NCBI RefSeq assembly: GCF_900109285.1
Contig: NZ_FNZQ01000001.1
Coordinates: 1 to 64,000, forward strand
Length of the DNA: 64,000 nucleotides
Direction of reading: 5' to 3'
Source of the DNA: Jannaschia helgolandensis
GTDB lineage: Bacteria > Pseudomonadota > Alphaproteobacteria > Rhodobacterales > Rhodobacteraceae
Shown: positions 15,162 through 25,219 of the stretch, in pieces
Layout: each line of letters begins with the position of its first letter
Position numbering within the stretch: the stretch's first letter is position 1
The notes under the pieces: model-generated
What the model was told of the DNA's origin: nothing
Database searches by the model: none
What the model saw: only the letters and a program-made list of their open reading frames with translations
Program-made: the position numbers and the translations under genes

Positions 15162-18122
15162 TTACAATGCGCTGTCGCAGCGGGCGCAAACTCCGTCATG
15201 CCCGTGGTGCCCAACGTCCGGCAGGATCTTCCAGCACCGCTGACATTTGCCCCCTTCGGCCTGTGCAAATCCGACGGCAACACCGGGCGTATCGTCCAAG
15301 GTAAACGCATCGTCCTGCGCGGGTTCGGTCGTGACGACGATGCCGCTGGTGATGCAGATGTCATCGAAGGCCACATCCGACAGCAAAGCCGCCGTTTCCG
15401 CATCGACATGCACCACCGGCGCCGCTTCCAGCGACGCACCGATGATCTTGTCACGCCGCGCGTCTTCCAGCGCACCATTGACGACCCGGCGAACGGCGCG
15501 GATGCGCGACCACTTGGCGGCCAGTGCGTCGTCGCGCCAACCGGGACGCGGGGCGGGGAAATCCTGCAGATGAACAGATGAGCCGTCGCCCGGATGCACC
15601 TCCAGCCAGACTTCCTCCATCGTGAACGGCAGGATCGGGGCAAGCCAGGTCGTCAACCGTTCGTGCAGCAGCGCCAGAACCGTGCGCGCCGAGCGACGGC
15701 GCAGTGTGTCGCCATCGCAATAAAGCGCATCCTTGCGGATATCGAAGTAAAACGCCGACAGATCGACCGTCGCGAACTGGAAGATGATCTGGATGACAGC
15801 CGCGAAATCATGCGCCGAATAGGCGGCCCGGACCTGATCATCAAGTTCCGAAAGGCGGTGCAGGACCCAGCGCTCCAACTCCGGCATTTCCAGCGGATCG
15901 GCGGGCGCATCATCGGTCAGCGACCCCAGCAGGAAGCGCAGCGTGTTGCGCAGGCGACGATATCCATCCGCCACACCCTTGAGGATTTCCGGCCCGATCC
16001 GGTGGTCGGCGGTGTAATCCACCTGCGCCACCCAAAGCCGCAGGATATCCGCGCCGTATTGTTCGACGATGTCCTGTGGCGCGATGGTATTGCCGATGGA
16101 CTTGGACATCTTCACGCCCTTGGCGTCCAGCGTGAAGCCGTGCGTGACGACAGACCGATAGGGTGCGCGCCCCATCGTGCCGCACGCCTGCAACATCGAG
16201 GAATGGAACCATCCGCGATGCTGGTCGGTGCCTTCCAGATAGACGTCGGCGATACCGTCCGCCGTACCGTCGGGCCGGTCACGCAGAACGAAGGCGTGGG
16301 TCGAGCCGGAGTCGAACCAGACATCCAGAATGTCGTCGACCTTCTGCCATTCGTCCGGATTGTAATCGCTGCCCAGGAATCGCTCTTTCGCGCCGGGTTT
16401 GTACCAGGCATCCGCGCCCTCTTCCTCGAAGGCCTGGATGATCCGCTGATTGATTGTCTCGTCCTGAAGCAAGAAGTCGGGGTCGTCCGCCTTGGCCCCG
16501 ACGCGCGTGAAACAGGTCAGCGGCACACCCCAGGCGCGCTGCCGCGACAGCACCCAGTCAGGCCGGTTTTCGATCATCGAGAACAGACGGTTGCGGCCGT
16601 TCTTCGGCGTCCATTCGACAAGCTGGTCGATGGAGGTCAGCGCGCGGCTGCGCACCGTTTCGCCATAGGTGTCCTGCCCGTCGCCCACGGCCTTGTCGAT
16701 CGCGGCGAACCACTGAGGGCGGTTCAGACGGATGACCGGGGCCTTGGACCGCCAGCTATGCGCGTCGGAAATCGTGATCCGGGCACGGGCCAGCAACGCG
16801 CCGACCTCCACCAGCTTGTCGATGACGGCCTTGTTCGCCCCGCCGGGCTTGCCGTTCGGCTTCAGGATCGCCTCGCCGCCGAACAACGGCAGATCGGCGC
16901 GATACGACCCATCGGCCTCGATGTTGAATGTCATCTTCAACCCGTGCTTCAGGCCGATCTGATAGTCATCATCGCCGTGGCTGGGCGCTGTGTGGACAAA
17001 GCCCGTGCCCGCGTCGTCGGTGACGTGATCGCCGGGGAACAGAGGCACGTCATAATCCCATTCGCCGTCCGCCCCCTCGGCCCCGCGAAGGGGGTGGGCG
17101 CAGATCAGCGCGGCAAGTTCATCGGTTGGCACGTCGCGCACCCGCGTCCACATGCCATCTTCCAGCCGAGCAGATGTCAGCGTGGCCTCGGCCAGCGCGT
17201 CGGCCAGCAGATAGCGGTCGCCGACATTCGCCCAGCTTTCGTCCGGCGTGCCGGTCACCTCATAGAGACCGTAGGAGATGCCGGGACCGAAGCTGATCGC
17301 GCGGTTCTGCGGCAGGGTCCAGGGCGTGGTGGTCCAGATAACGACCTGCGCTCCTGAGAAATCTGAAAAATACTGGGTGAATTGCCCCGCATCTGTCTTT
17401 CGAAACGTGGGCACATCGCGTCCAGGCTCATACAGTTCGGCCTTGCCCCCTTTCACCACCGGAAACTTCACCCAGACCGCATCCACCTGCCGGTCGTGAT
17501 ACTCTACCTCGGCCTCGGCCAGCGCGGTCTTCTCGACCGGCGACCACATCACCGGCTTCGACCCCTGATAGACCAAGCCGTTCATCAGGAACTTCTGGAA
17601 CTCCGCCGCGATCACCGCCTCGGCGTGGAAATCCATCGTCAGATACGGATCGGCCCAGTTGCCGGTGATGCCCAGCCGCTTGAATTCCTCGCGCTGGATA
17701 TCGACCCAACCGGCAGCGAACTCGCGGCATTCCTGACGGAACTCCACCAGATCGACGGCATCCTTGTCGCGGCCCTTCTTGCGATAGGCCTCCTCGACCT
17801 TCCATTCGATCGGCAGCCCGTGACAATCCCAACCGGGCACGTATCGCGCGTCGAAGCCCATCATCTGATGCGACCGGACAACCATGTCCTTCAGCGTCTT
17901 GTTCAGCGCGTGCCCGATGTGCAGGTGCCCGTTCGCATAGGGCGGCCCGTCGTGCAGCGTATAAGGCGCGCGGCCCTGTTTTTCACGCAGGCGGTCATAG
18001 ACGCCGATCTCGGCCCAACGGGCCAGCCACTCCGGCTCGCGCTTGGGCAGGCCCGCCCGCATCGGAAAATCGGTAACCGGCAGGTTCAGCGTGGATTTGT
18101 AGTCGGGGGCTTCGGCGCTCAT
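15162..18122 (-). CDS. ileS: Isoleucyl-tRNA synthetase
   Basis: This 986-aa class I synthetase charges tRNA-Ile with isoleucine and edits misactivated valine. It has the HIGH motif (GHLHIGHALNKTLKDM, about residues 66-81), the KMSKSIGNT motif and a C-terminal zinc-binding CxxC pair (KCQRCWKI and CARCDS). The length and domain order are those of full bacterial IleRS. It is transcribed leftward from a probable promoter about 140 bp upstream. The 355 bp between its start (18122) and the next gene at 18478 holds that promoter and an imperfect GC hairpin near 18200-18220, but no credible gene. Confidence 0.97.
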   Translation of the reverse strand: MSAEAPDYKSTLNLPVTDFPMRAGLPKREPEWLARWAEIGVYDRLREKQGRAPYTLHDGPPYANGHLHIGHALNKTLKDMVVRSHQMMGFDARYVPGWDCHGLPIEWKVEEAYRKKGRDKDAVDLVEFRQECREFAAGWVDIQREEFKRLGITGNWADPYLTMDFHAEAVIAAEFQKFLMNGLVYQGSKPVMWSPVEKTALAEAEVEYHDRQVDAVWVKFPVVKGGKAELYEPGRDVPTFRKTDAGQFTQYFSDFSGAQVVIWTTTPWTLPQNRAISFGPGISYGLYEVTGTPDESWANVGDRYLLADALAEATLTSARLEDGMWTRVRDVPTDELAALICAHPLRGAEGADGEWDYDVPLFPGDHVTDDAGTGFVHTAPSHGDDDYQIGLKHGLKMTFNIEADGSYRADLPLFGGEAILKPNGKPGGANKAVIDKLVEVGALLARARITISDAHSWRSKAPVIRLNRPQWFAAIDKAVGDGQDTYGETVRSRALTSIDQLVEWTPKNGRNRLFSMIENRPDWVLSRQRAWGVPLTCFTRVGAKADDPDFLLQDETINQRIIQAFEEEGADAWYKPGAKERFLGSDYNPDEWQKVDDILDVWFDSGSTHAFVLRDRPDGTADGIADVYLEGTDQHRGWFHSSMLQACGTMGRAPYRSVVTHGFTLDAKGVKMSKSIGNTIAPQDIVEQYGADILRLWVAQVDYTADHRIGPEILKGVADGYRRLRNTLRFLLGSLTDDAPADPLEMPELERWVLHRLSELDDQVRAAYSAHDFAAVIQIIFQFATVDLSAFYFDIRKDALYCDGDTLRRRSARTVLALLHERLTTWLAPILPFTMEEVWLEVHPGDGSSVHLQDFPAPRPGWRDDALAAKWSRIRAVRRVVNGALEDARRDKIIGASLEAAPVVHVDAETAALLSDVAFDDICITSGIVVTTEPAQDDAFTLDDTPGVAVGFAQAEGGKCQRCWKILPDVGHHGHDGVCARCDSAL

Positions 18123-18257
18123 CGGGGGCGTCCTTCGGATCGGAATTGCATCAAGGTCGGTGCGGATCGGTCAGCACCTTGGCCCGGCCGCCCCTGTCGT
18201 CAGGGCGCCGGGGGACTAATTCGCGCTGGTTTCAGAACTCGTTCCGTCATCGCGCGC

Positions 18258-18287
18258 GTTATAGGCACCGGCGCGGGGGAACGGCAA
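18258..18287 (-). promoter_or_regulatory. Probable sigma-70-type promoter for ileS
   Basis: On the minus strand TTGCCG (18287-18282) is followed after 18 bp by TATAAC (18263-18258), about 136 bp before the ileS ATG. The rest of the 18123-18477 intergenic stretch shows no T-box-like leader or gene. Motif match only. Confidence 0.45.
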
Positions 18288-18477
18288 GCGGGCCGGGTGT
18301 CGTCAAAGACCGGATTCGCAGGCACCGGACGCCCTGGACCGGTCGCTGCCGCCAGACTGGCGCGGAACAGACCCGGAGCGGTCGTTTCACACCGGACGAT
18401 GACACGGTCGCGCGGAGCATCATGCCTTAACGCAAAGTTCATCATTTCGATGCAGGGTGACAGGCGGAGGAAATGCC

Positions 18478-18579
18478 ATGTCCCTGTCCCTGCTGATCGC
18501 CTTTCTCGGCACCGCCGCTCTGGTTCTGGTGCCGCTGTGCCTGCCCCGTCCGCGTAAATTGCCCGTTCGCAAACACTGA
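18478..18579 (+). CDS. Putative 33-aa single-span membrane protein
   Basis: The ORF encodes MSLSLLIAFLGTAALVLVPL, then a basic tail (CLPRPRKLPVRKH), so it looks like an inner-membrane peptide with a positively charged cytoplasmic end. The ribosome site is excellent: GGCGGAGGAAATGCC before the ATG. It runs rightward, divergent from ileS and convergent on the DUF2339 gene, whose stop lies 10 nt away. The strong start signal and clean hydrophobic/basic layout make a real gene likely. Function unknown. Confidence 0.6.
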   Translation: MSLSLLIAFLGTAALVLVPLCLPRPRKLPVRKH

Positions 18580-18589
18580 TCCGATTGCA

Positions 18590-21355
18590 TTAAGGGGGCG
18601 GACCCTGTCCGCCATCCCGAGGTGCGTCGGAAGGCAACCCTTGCACCGGGCTCGCCGGTGCTGATGTCGTGCCCCCTGCCCAGCGATACAGCCATGCCAG
18701 CCCGCCCATCGCCGTTGCCAGTGCAATCAGCGCGCCGACCCGCAACAACCCGTCAAGGGACCAGACGTCGATCAGGAAAACCTTGAGCATCGTCACCGCC
18801 AATACCGCCGTCCCCGCGCGCCGCCACAGATCGGACCGTCTGGCCACGCCCTGATAGAACAGGGCCGCGCCAAGAATCAGGAGCGCAATCGTGTAGGTCG
18901 TGGTCTCCGGCTGCATTGCACCTTTCCAGATGCTCATCCGGTCGGCTCCCTGCCAGAAATGCCGGATCGTCAGCACGGCCCAGACCCCTGCCAGCATGCA
19001 TCCGGTCGCAGCGGCCATCAGGGTCCATGCCTGAGACAATCGCAGATGCGCCATTCGCCACCATACCGCCAGCAGCAGAAGCGCAGGCAGCAGATAGCCG
19101 GGAATCAAGGTGTTGAGGACCGGCCAACCGGCGATGCTGTTCACCCCGGGGAAGGTGAACAACGGGTTGCCGAAGGTCAGCCCCGCAACAAGCGCCAGCC
19201 CGGCAATGCCGCCGAACGCCGCCGTCAGACCAAGACGCAGCCACGGCATCCGACCGCCCCGCGCCCAGACCTCGAACTGCGCCCAGGCCAGGATCAGCCA
19301 GATCAGCGCCGTCAGCCCGGCTCGCAGATGCCACGGGTCCGCCCCCCATTGCGCCAGCGCCCGCCACAACAGGATCGACGCGGTATATCCGATCGCAGCC
19401 AGTGCAGCCGATTCCGCCACCGCAAGGGGTTCGGGGCGACCCTTTGCGGGGTCCGCCTGCCGCAGCCACAATGCGGCAAGACCGAACCCGGCCGCAGACC
19501 CGACCATCGACAGAAGCGCAGGCAGGATCGGTGTCTCCAGATGCCACTCCAATCCCGGCACTCCCATCAGGCGCCAGAACGTGAATGGCGCGGCCAGAAC
19601 CACGAACCACGACAGCAGCGGCAGGTTGAACCGCCGGTCCAGCCAAGCGGCCCCCGCAGCGATCAACGCAACCGAAGCGGTCAGCGCAGCCTCGCCCGCG
19701 ACCTGCCCCAGCGCATAGGCAATCAACGTTACCGCGACCAGCGCGGCCAACGACGGGCGCAGGCGGTCTTCTCCGTCCATCGACGCCCAGACCCCCGCCG
19801 CCAAAGTCAACCCTGCCGCCACAGCCAGCGCGTGCAACGCCCAGACATAAGCCCCCATCATGCTGGGGGCGGCCCATGCCAGATGCAGGGCCAACCCTGT
19901 GGCAGGCGCAATCAGCACCGTCGCCAAGGCCCAGCCCAGCCGGTGCGTGACCGTGTCCCGAAAGCTGCGGAGCAATGCCGCAAACGACAGTGTGCCCCCC
20001 GCCAGCAAGGCCAGGGTGATCGCGGCGGCCCCGTCCGGCGCGGGCCATTCCGCGATGATCGCCAGCATGCCCAGCGCCGGGGCAAGCGCGGCGTCCTGCA
20101 GTCCCTCGGCCTTCTGCGCCCAAAGTGCGACCGCGACGAACAGCAGGACCTGCACGGCGATGGCGGGCCAAAGCGCCTCCGCCGCGCCCAGTACGGCAAG
20201 TGCCGCGGCAATGCTGACTGCGGCGAAGGCCAGCAGGTTCTCCAATGGCGCGCGATATCCCTTGCAGGCCGCCGTCAACACCATCGGTCCGGCGTGATCC
20301 GGTTGCAGACGCGCAATCGGAAGTGCCATCGCCGCCAGCGCCATCCCGGTGACGGCCATCAGATGCACGGTCACAGTATCCGGGTTGCCCAGGGCCAGCA
20401 GAGTCGAGGCGCCGAGCCCGATGGCAAGTGCCAGCCCGCTGACCCATCGCCCGCGCCAGCGCCGTACCGCGTCTATGGACAGGCCCATCACCGCCAGGAT
20501 CAGGAAATAGCCGTGCAAGGGGCGCAGGTCGGCCCCGCGACCGCCGCCCACGACGAAGGGTGTCACTGCCCCGCCGATCAGGCCGACCGCCACCAGAAGC
20601 GGGCCGTGGAACCAGCCCAGCACGATGGCTCCCAGCGCGATCACCGACATCGCGCCCAACGCCGCGCCCTGTCCGATCAGATCATACAGATGGTGCGCGC
20701 CCAGCACCGCACCGAACAGCGTCACGACGCCCGCGCCGGACAGGACGGACGGCAGATAAGCAGTCGCCACATCCTCTCCGTCGCCAAAACGTCGCCGGAT
20801 CAGTTCGCCGCCCGCAATCAACCCCGCACCGAAGATCAGCGCCGCGATAACCCGCACAGGGGGCGGCAATAGCCCCTGTTCCGCGCCGTATTGCACCAGA
20901 AATATCCCGGCCAGCGCCAGCGACGCGGCGGCGGCGGCATAGAACCAGTTCACCGACAGCCAGGCGATGGCCCGGTCGATCAGATTCGGACCGGATCGGA
21001 TGGGACGCGGCGGATTGGCAGGCGAGGTCTGACTTATGAAGACCTGTGCGTCTGTGTCGTTCGGACCGGTGTCGGGCAACGGGATGACAGGCAACGGATC
21101 GTCCGTTTGCCCCGCCGCAGGACCCCATGGCGCTGCCTTTTCGACCGGTTTGGTTTCTGTCGCAGGCTGTGACGCAAACGGGGCCGACCCGTCGTCGGTT
21201 GCGCGGGATACACCGCCGCGCATCTGTGCAATCTCCTGCTCGGCCGCGCGCAGACGACGCCCCAGGCCGAAGACCGAAACCGTCAGGGCGATAATGGCAA
21301 GCGGCACCCCGACGACAAGCGCAATTGCCATAAAAACAAGCAAGGTTTCCATCAT
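18590..21355 (-). CDS. DUF2339 polytopic membrane protein
   Basis: This very large (921 aa) integral membrane protein is made almost entirely of hydrophobic helices. An N-terminal span and short coiled segment (LGRRLRAAEQEIAQM) are followed by a proline-rich linker and then roughly two dozen predicted membrane segments. Family landmarks include FYAAAAASLALAGIFLVQYG, RVIAALIFGAGLIAGGELIR and the C-terminal KVFLIDVWSLDGLLRVGAL. This matches DUF2339, a family of unknown function found in many Gram-negative bacteria. It stands alone; the next gene leftward is on the other strand. About 240 bp upstream of it to ycjF shows nothing notable. Confidence 0.85.
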   Translation of the reverse strand: MMETLLVFMAIALVVGVPLAIIALTVSVFGLGRRLRAAEQEIAQMRGGVSRATDDGSAPFASQPATETKPVEKAAPWGPAAGQTDDPLPVIPLPDTGPNDTDAQVFISQTSPANPPRPIRSGPNLIDRAIAWLSVNWFYAAAAASLALAGIFLVQYGAEQGLLPPPVRVIAALIFGAGLIAGGELIRRRFGDGEDVATAYLPSVLSGAGVVTLFGAVLGAHHLYDLIGQGAALGAMSVIALGAIVLGWFHGPLLVAVGLIGGAVTPFVVGGGRGADLRPLHGYFLILAVMGLSIDAVRRWRGRWVSGLALAIGLGASTLLALGNPDTVTVHLMAVTGMALAAMALPIARLQPDHAGPMVLTAACKGYRAPLENLLAFAAVSIAAALAVLGAAEALWPAIAVQVLLFVAVALWAQKAEGLQDAALAPALGMLAIIAEWPAPDGAAAITLALLAGGTLSFAALLRSFRDTVTHRLGWALATVLIAPATGLALHLAWAAPSMMGAYVWALHALAVAAGLTLAAGVWASMDGEDRLRPSLAALVAVTLIAYALGQVAGEAALTASVALIAAGAAWLDRRFNLPLLSWFVVLAAPFTFWRLMGVPGLEWHLETPILPALLSMVGSAAGFGLAALWLRQADPAKGRPEPLAVAESAALAAIGYTASILLWRALAQWGADPWHLRAGLTALIWLILAWAQFEVWARGGRMPWLRLGLTAAFGGIAGLALVAGLTFGNPLFTFPGVNSIAGWPVLNTLIPGYLLPALLLLAVWWRMAHLRLSQAWTLMAAATGCMLAGVWAVLTIRHFWQGADRMSIWKGAMQPETTTYTIALLILGAALFYQGVARRSDLWRRAGTAVLAVTMLKVFLIDVWSLDGLLRVGALIALATAMGGLAWLYRWAGGTTSAPASPVQGLPSDAPRDGGQGPPP

Positions 21356-21596
21356 GTGTCCCGTCTGCCCGGTTTTGACGGGCAGCCTAGATCACGCGAT
21401 GGGCAAGCGGGCAGTGAAACCGGCCAGCCGCGTCACAGACAAGGCGATAGTGGCGCAGAGGCCTCAGCCCGCCGCTGTCCTGTCGTTCACCCGCTGCTTC
21501 GCTATACGCCCCCAACCCCCAGTACAGGATGGCCGAACCTGCCCACCGAACCCGAAACCCGCCTTACCGATCCGTGGGAACGTCACCCTCCAAACA

Positions 21597-22664
21597 TCAG
21601 CCTGTGGCGTCCTTCTGCCCGAACAATCCGGTCAGGGCGCGCCCGATCACGTCGGTGATCCGGGGCGGACGTTCGTGAACGAAGGGAAGCGGGCGGCAGA
21701 CCTCCATCGCGGCCAGACCGACGCGCGCCGTCAGCGCCCCGTTCACGATGCCTTCGCCGAACCGGCGCGACAGCTTGGACAATACGCCACCGCCTGCGAC
21801 CGACTGGATCATGTCGTCGCCCACCGCCACCGCGCCGGTCGCCGCAAGATGCGTCAGCACCGTGCGGGCCAGACGCCAGGACCCCAGTGTCCCGCCCCGT
21901 CCGCCATAGATCAGCGCGATGCGGCGGATCATCCGCAGGTTCGACGTCAAGGCGGCCACCACATCGGCCAGCGCCAGCGGCACGATCGCCGTGACCATCG
22001 CGACCTGCCGGGCCGCCGCTTCGACCTCACGGGTGGCGGCGGCGTCCAGCGGGCCCAGCAGGCTGCGTTCGGTCAGGGCAAGCATCGCATCCGCGTCGAA
22101 GACATCGCCGGTGCGCGCGGCCAGATCCTCGCGGCCCCAGCGCGTATCGGGACGACCCGCATAAAACGCGCCCAGCCGTTCCGATAGTCTGCGTGCGCTC
22201 GTCAGATCGGTGACGGCAGCGGCGTCACGATGAAATCCGTCGATGCGCTTCAGCCGCGACAAGGCCACCAGTTCACGCAATGCAATGGCAAGGCAGACCG
22301 CAACGAAGGCCCCGACCAGCGCCAGCGCGACCCAGCCCAGAACCGGGTTCGACGCAATCAGGCCGGTCACGAAATTCCACGCGGCCAGCGACATCGCAAA
22401 CGTCAGCAGTGCGCCCAGCGTAGCGAAAAACCATCGTGCCAGACCGCTTTGCCGCCGCGTCGCCAGGATCGCCAGCGTCTGCATTGCACGTCCCGAGGCG
22501 GGCGGCGCACCGTCGTCGTCGGGCACCGGCGGGGCCGAGGCGGGGTCCAATCCGGTGGCGGTCGTGGCCAGCCGCACCGCTCCGGCGCGCGTTTCCTCGG
22601 CGGGCCGCGCTTCATCCTCGATATCGAACAGAACGGCTCGGCGCGGCGGGTCTCGGTCACTCAT
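21597..22664 (-). CDS. ycjF: YcjF/UPF0283 family inner-membrane protein
   Basis: This 355-aa protein has an acidic, proline-rich N-terminus, two membrane spans (WFFATLGALLTFAMSLAAW and LGWVALALVGAFVAVCLAIA), then a soluble DUF697-type C-terminal domain including VGDDMIQSVAGGGVLSKLSRR and a GLAAMEVCRPLPF end. It lies 58 nt behind ycjX on the same strand. The ycjX-ycjF pair is conserved in Proteobacteria and in enterobacteria is stress-induced with the phage-shock regulon. No psp genes are seen here. Confidence 0.85.
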   Translation of the reverse strand: MSDRDPPRRAVLFDIEDEARPAEETRAGAVRLATTATGLDPASAPPVPDDDGAPPASGRAMQTLAILATRRQSGLARWFFATLGALLTFAMSLAAWNFVTGLIASNPVLGWVALALVGAFVAVCLAIALRELVALSRLKRIDGFHRDAAAVTDLTSARRLSERLGAFYAGRPDTRWGREDLAARTGDVFDADAMLALTERSLLGPLDAAATREVEAAARQVAMVTAIVPLALADVVAALTSNLRMIRRIALIYGGRGGTLGSWRLARTVLTHLAATGAVAVGDDMIQSVAGGGVLSKLSRRFGEGIVNGALTARVGLAAMEVCRPLPFVHERPPRITDVIGRALTGLFGQKDATG

Positions 22665-22722
22665 GGATCAGCCCTCGTTGTCGGTCGAAACCTATGATCG
22701 CCCACTTGATTTGCAATGGCCG

Positions 22723-24135
22723 TCACAACCGGTCGGACAGCAGGAACTCCGCCGCCCGGTCCAGCCGGATATGCGGCGGTCCTTCTCCGGGCCGCAGCGT
22801 CAGGGGCGCGGGCGCGAACTCCATCAGGTCGTATTCGCCGTCCAGCCAACTCTCCGCTCCTTGCCGCGCGCGTGTCAGAACATGCGCCGGATCTGCGGGC
22901 ATCTCGCCCGGATACAGTGCTGCCTCGCGCCCCGGTGTGCCGTCTGTCCCCATCAGACGCCCGCGCACCACGGGCAGATCGTGTCCCTGATGTTCGCGCA
23001 TTTCCTCGACCGTGGCGCGCAGCGCGGCCATCGAAATCGCCTTGGTCTGCGCGCCCGCAAAATCGGCGCGGGACTTGGCGTCGCGGACCATCGCTTCGGT
23101 CAGTGCGGTCAAACGCGCGTGTTGCGTGTGGTGCAGATGATCGGCCTTGGTCGCCGCGAACAGCAACCGATCTACCCGACGCGCCCCCAGAAGCGACAGC
23201 AGCCAACCAATCGCGCCGGGCCGGAACGCCGTCAGGATGTCGGTCATCGCAGCGCGCATTTCCTCCAGTGCACGGGGTCCGCGCCGCAAGGCACCCAGCA
23301 CGTCAAGCAAAACGACCTGCCGATCCAGCCGGGCGAAATGATCGCGGAAAAACGGACGCACGACCTGGGATTTATAGGCCTCGAACCGCCGCTCCATTTC
23401 GCGGCGCAGGCTGCCGCGCGGCGCATCGCCGGGGGGAAGCGGGGCAAAGGTCAGCGCGGGCGATCCCTCCAGCTCTCCGGGCAGGAGAAACCGCCCCGGC
23501 GTCAGATCGTAAGCCCCGGCTAACCGCGCGGCGTGCAAAGCGGCGGTATAAGCACGGGCCAGTGTCTGCGCCTCCGTCTCTATCAGTTTGGCGGTGGGAT
23601 CGATGGTCTGCATCGCCGCCGCGTAATCGCCGGCGTTCCAGGATGACAGCCGCGCCAGCGCAGCGGCGGACCATGCGTCATACGTCTTGTCCATCAACCC
23701 AAGGTCCAGCAGCCATTCGCCCGGATAATCCACGATATCCAGATGCACCGTCCGCGTTCCGCGTAGTCCGGCCAGCATGCCGGCGGGCCGCACCTTCAAG
23801 GACAGGCGCAGTTCCGACACGGCGCGGGTGCCGTCGGGCCAATGCGGTGTGCGCGACGTCAGCGCGGCCAGATGGCTCTCGTAGTCGAAGCGCGGCACGG
23901 TGTCGTCGGGCTGCGGTTGCAGGAAGGCCGTTTCAATCCGGGAACCGGCCGAAAATCCGGGCATCCGGCCCCGGTCGATCAGGTTCGCCACCAGCGACGT
24001 GATGAACACGGTCTTGCCCGCCCGGCTCAGGCCGGTGACGCCCAGCCGCAGCGTCGGGTCGAATACGTCGGTCACCGAGGACGCCACGTCCCCCACCCCG
24101 CGCGTCACTGCATCCGCCAGCCGTCCGATCACCAT
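22723..24135 (-). CDS. ycjX: YcjX/DUF463 family P-loop NTPase
   Basis: This 470-aa YcjX-type GTPase has Walker A GLSRAGKT at residues 35-42 and a following DIVDYPGEWLLDL segment (G3-like DYPGE). The frame stays open 95 codons further upstream, but the ATG at 24135 gives the family N-terminus (MVIGRLADAVTRGVGDVA), so I use it. It is the first gene of the ycjX-ycjF pair, divergent from truA across 262 bp. Its biochemical role is not firmly known; a stress-related membrane function is assumed from enteric relatives. Confidence 0.88.
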   Translation of the reverse strand: MVIGRLADAVTRGVGDVASSVTDVFDPTLRLGVTGLSRAGKTVFITSLVANLIDRGRMPGFSAGSRIETAFLQPQPDDTVPRFDYESHLAALTSRTPHWPDGTRAVSELRLSLKVRPAGMLAGLRGTRTVHLDIVDYPGEWLLDLGLMDKTYDAWSAAALARLSSWNAGDYAAAMQTIDPTAKLIETEAQTLARAYTAALHAARLAGAYDLTPGRFLLPGELEGSPALTFAPLPPGDAPRGSLRREMERRFEAYKSQVVRPFFRDHFARLDRQVVLLDVLGALRRGPRALEEMRAAMTDILTAFRPGAIGWLLSLLGARRVDRLLFAATKADHLHHTQHARLTALTEAMVRDAKSRADFAGAQTKAISMAALRATVEEMREHQGHDLPVVRGRLMGTDGTPGREAALYPGEMPADPAHVLTRARQGAESWLDGEYDLMEFAPAPLTLRPGEGPPHIRLDRAAEFLLSDRL

Positions 24136-24397
24136 CCGCGCACCCCTTTGTCGTCGGCAAAGATAGGGGCGCTGAAGGCCGAGGGAAAGGCGCGGTCGAA
24201 AACCTGACCAGTTGGCCTTGCCGCGAATGGCATTCCGACAACGTCGGACCGGGATCGGACGTGGATCACCCCCATATCCGACGTGAAGCGGGTATGACCA
24301 AATCATCCGGATTGGTAAGGTATCAGGACCGATCCGCGTAAATGAAACGTTAACCCGGCATCTTGCCCTCGCCCCGTTCCCCGCCCTATCTGCGCCC

Positions 24398-25168
24398 ATG
24401 CCCCGATATGCCTTTCGCATCGAATACGACGGTCGCCCCTTCGCCGGATGGCAGCGTCAGGACGGCCCCGCCTCGGTTCAGCAGACGGTCGAGGAGGCGC
24501 TACGCGCGTTGGAGCCTGACATGGGCAGCATCGCCGCTGCGGGCCGCACCGATGCCGGTGTCCATGCCACGGGACAGGTCGCCCATGCCGATTTATCAAG
24601 GGACTGGGGTGCCTTCCGCCTGTCCGAGGCGCTGAACTGGCACCTGAAGCCCGCTCCCGTCGCGGTGACCGCGTGCACCCGTGTGGACGACGACTGGCAC
24701 GCAAGGTTTTCGGCGCTCGAACGGCGCTATACCTTCCGCATCATCGCCCGCCGCGCCCCCCTGGCGCTGGACGCAGGCCATGCCTGGCGCGTTATCGGCC
24801 CGTTGGATGTCGACGCCATGCGCGCGGGCGCGACGCGTCTGATCGGACATCACGATTTCACCACGTTCCGCGCGTCGATCTGCCAGGCGAAATCGCCGGT
24901 CAAAACCCTCGACGAGATTACCTTGACCGAGTCGCCCTACCCCGGTGGCCAGGATATACGCATTCACCTGCGTGCCCGCAGCTTTCTGCACAATCAGGTT
25001 CGTTCCATCGCCGGAACACTGGAGCGCGTCGGCGCAGGCGCCTGGTCTCCGGATCGCGTGGCCGAAGCATTGGAGGCCCGTGACCGCGCCGCCTGTGGGC
25101 CGGTCTCGCCGCCTGACGGGCTGGTTCTCACGGGTGTGGGCTATCCGAACGATCCATTTGCGGATTGA
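24398..25168 (+). CDS. truA: tRNA pseudouridine(38-40) synthase
   Basis: This 256-aa TruA enzyme isomerises uridines 38-40 in the anticodon stem-loop of many tRNAs. It begins [20 protein letters not shown] and carries the catalytic Asp in [17 protein letters not shown] near residue 52. The C-terminal half has the [14 protein letters not shown] element. The length is normal. In many alphaproteobacteria truA neighbours fmt/def, but here it lies between ycjX and a lactate dehydrogenase gene. Confidence 0.95.
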   Translation: MPRYAFRIEYDGRPFAGWQRQDGPASVQQTVEEALRALEPDMGSIAAAGRTDAGVHATGQVAHADLSRDWGAFRLSEALNWHLKPAPVAVTACTRVDDDWHARFSALERRYTFRIIARRAPLALDAGHAWRVIGPLDVDAMRAGATRLIGHHDFTTFRASICQAKSPVKTLDEITLTESPYPGGQDIRIHLRARSFLHNQVRSIAGTLERVGAGAWSPDRVAEALEARDRAACGPVSPPDGLVLTGVGYPNDPFAD

Positions 25169-25219
25169 GCCCACCCCCTGAATTGGTTAAAAAGCCTTAC
25201 CAATTTTCGGAGCCCCGAC

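Noticed and set aside
15594-17357. 587-codon plus-strand open frame
   Set aside because: Antisense shadow of ileS.
18200-18445. 81-codon ORF upstream of ileS on the same strand
   Set aside because: No ribosome site of note, Arg/Pro-rich shadow-like composition, and it covers the probable ileS promoter.
18123-18477. T-box or other leader for ileS
   Set aside because: No T-box sequence or specifier-loop layout is visible, and such leaders are not expected for ileS in alphaproteobacteria.
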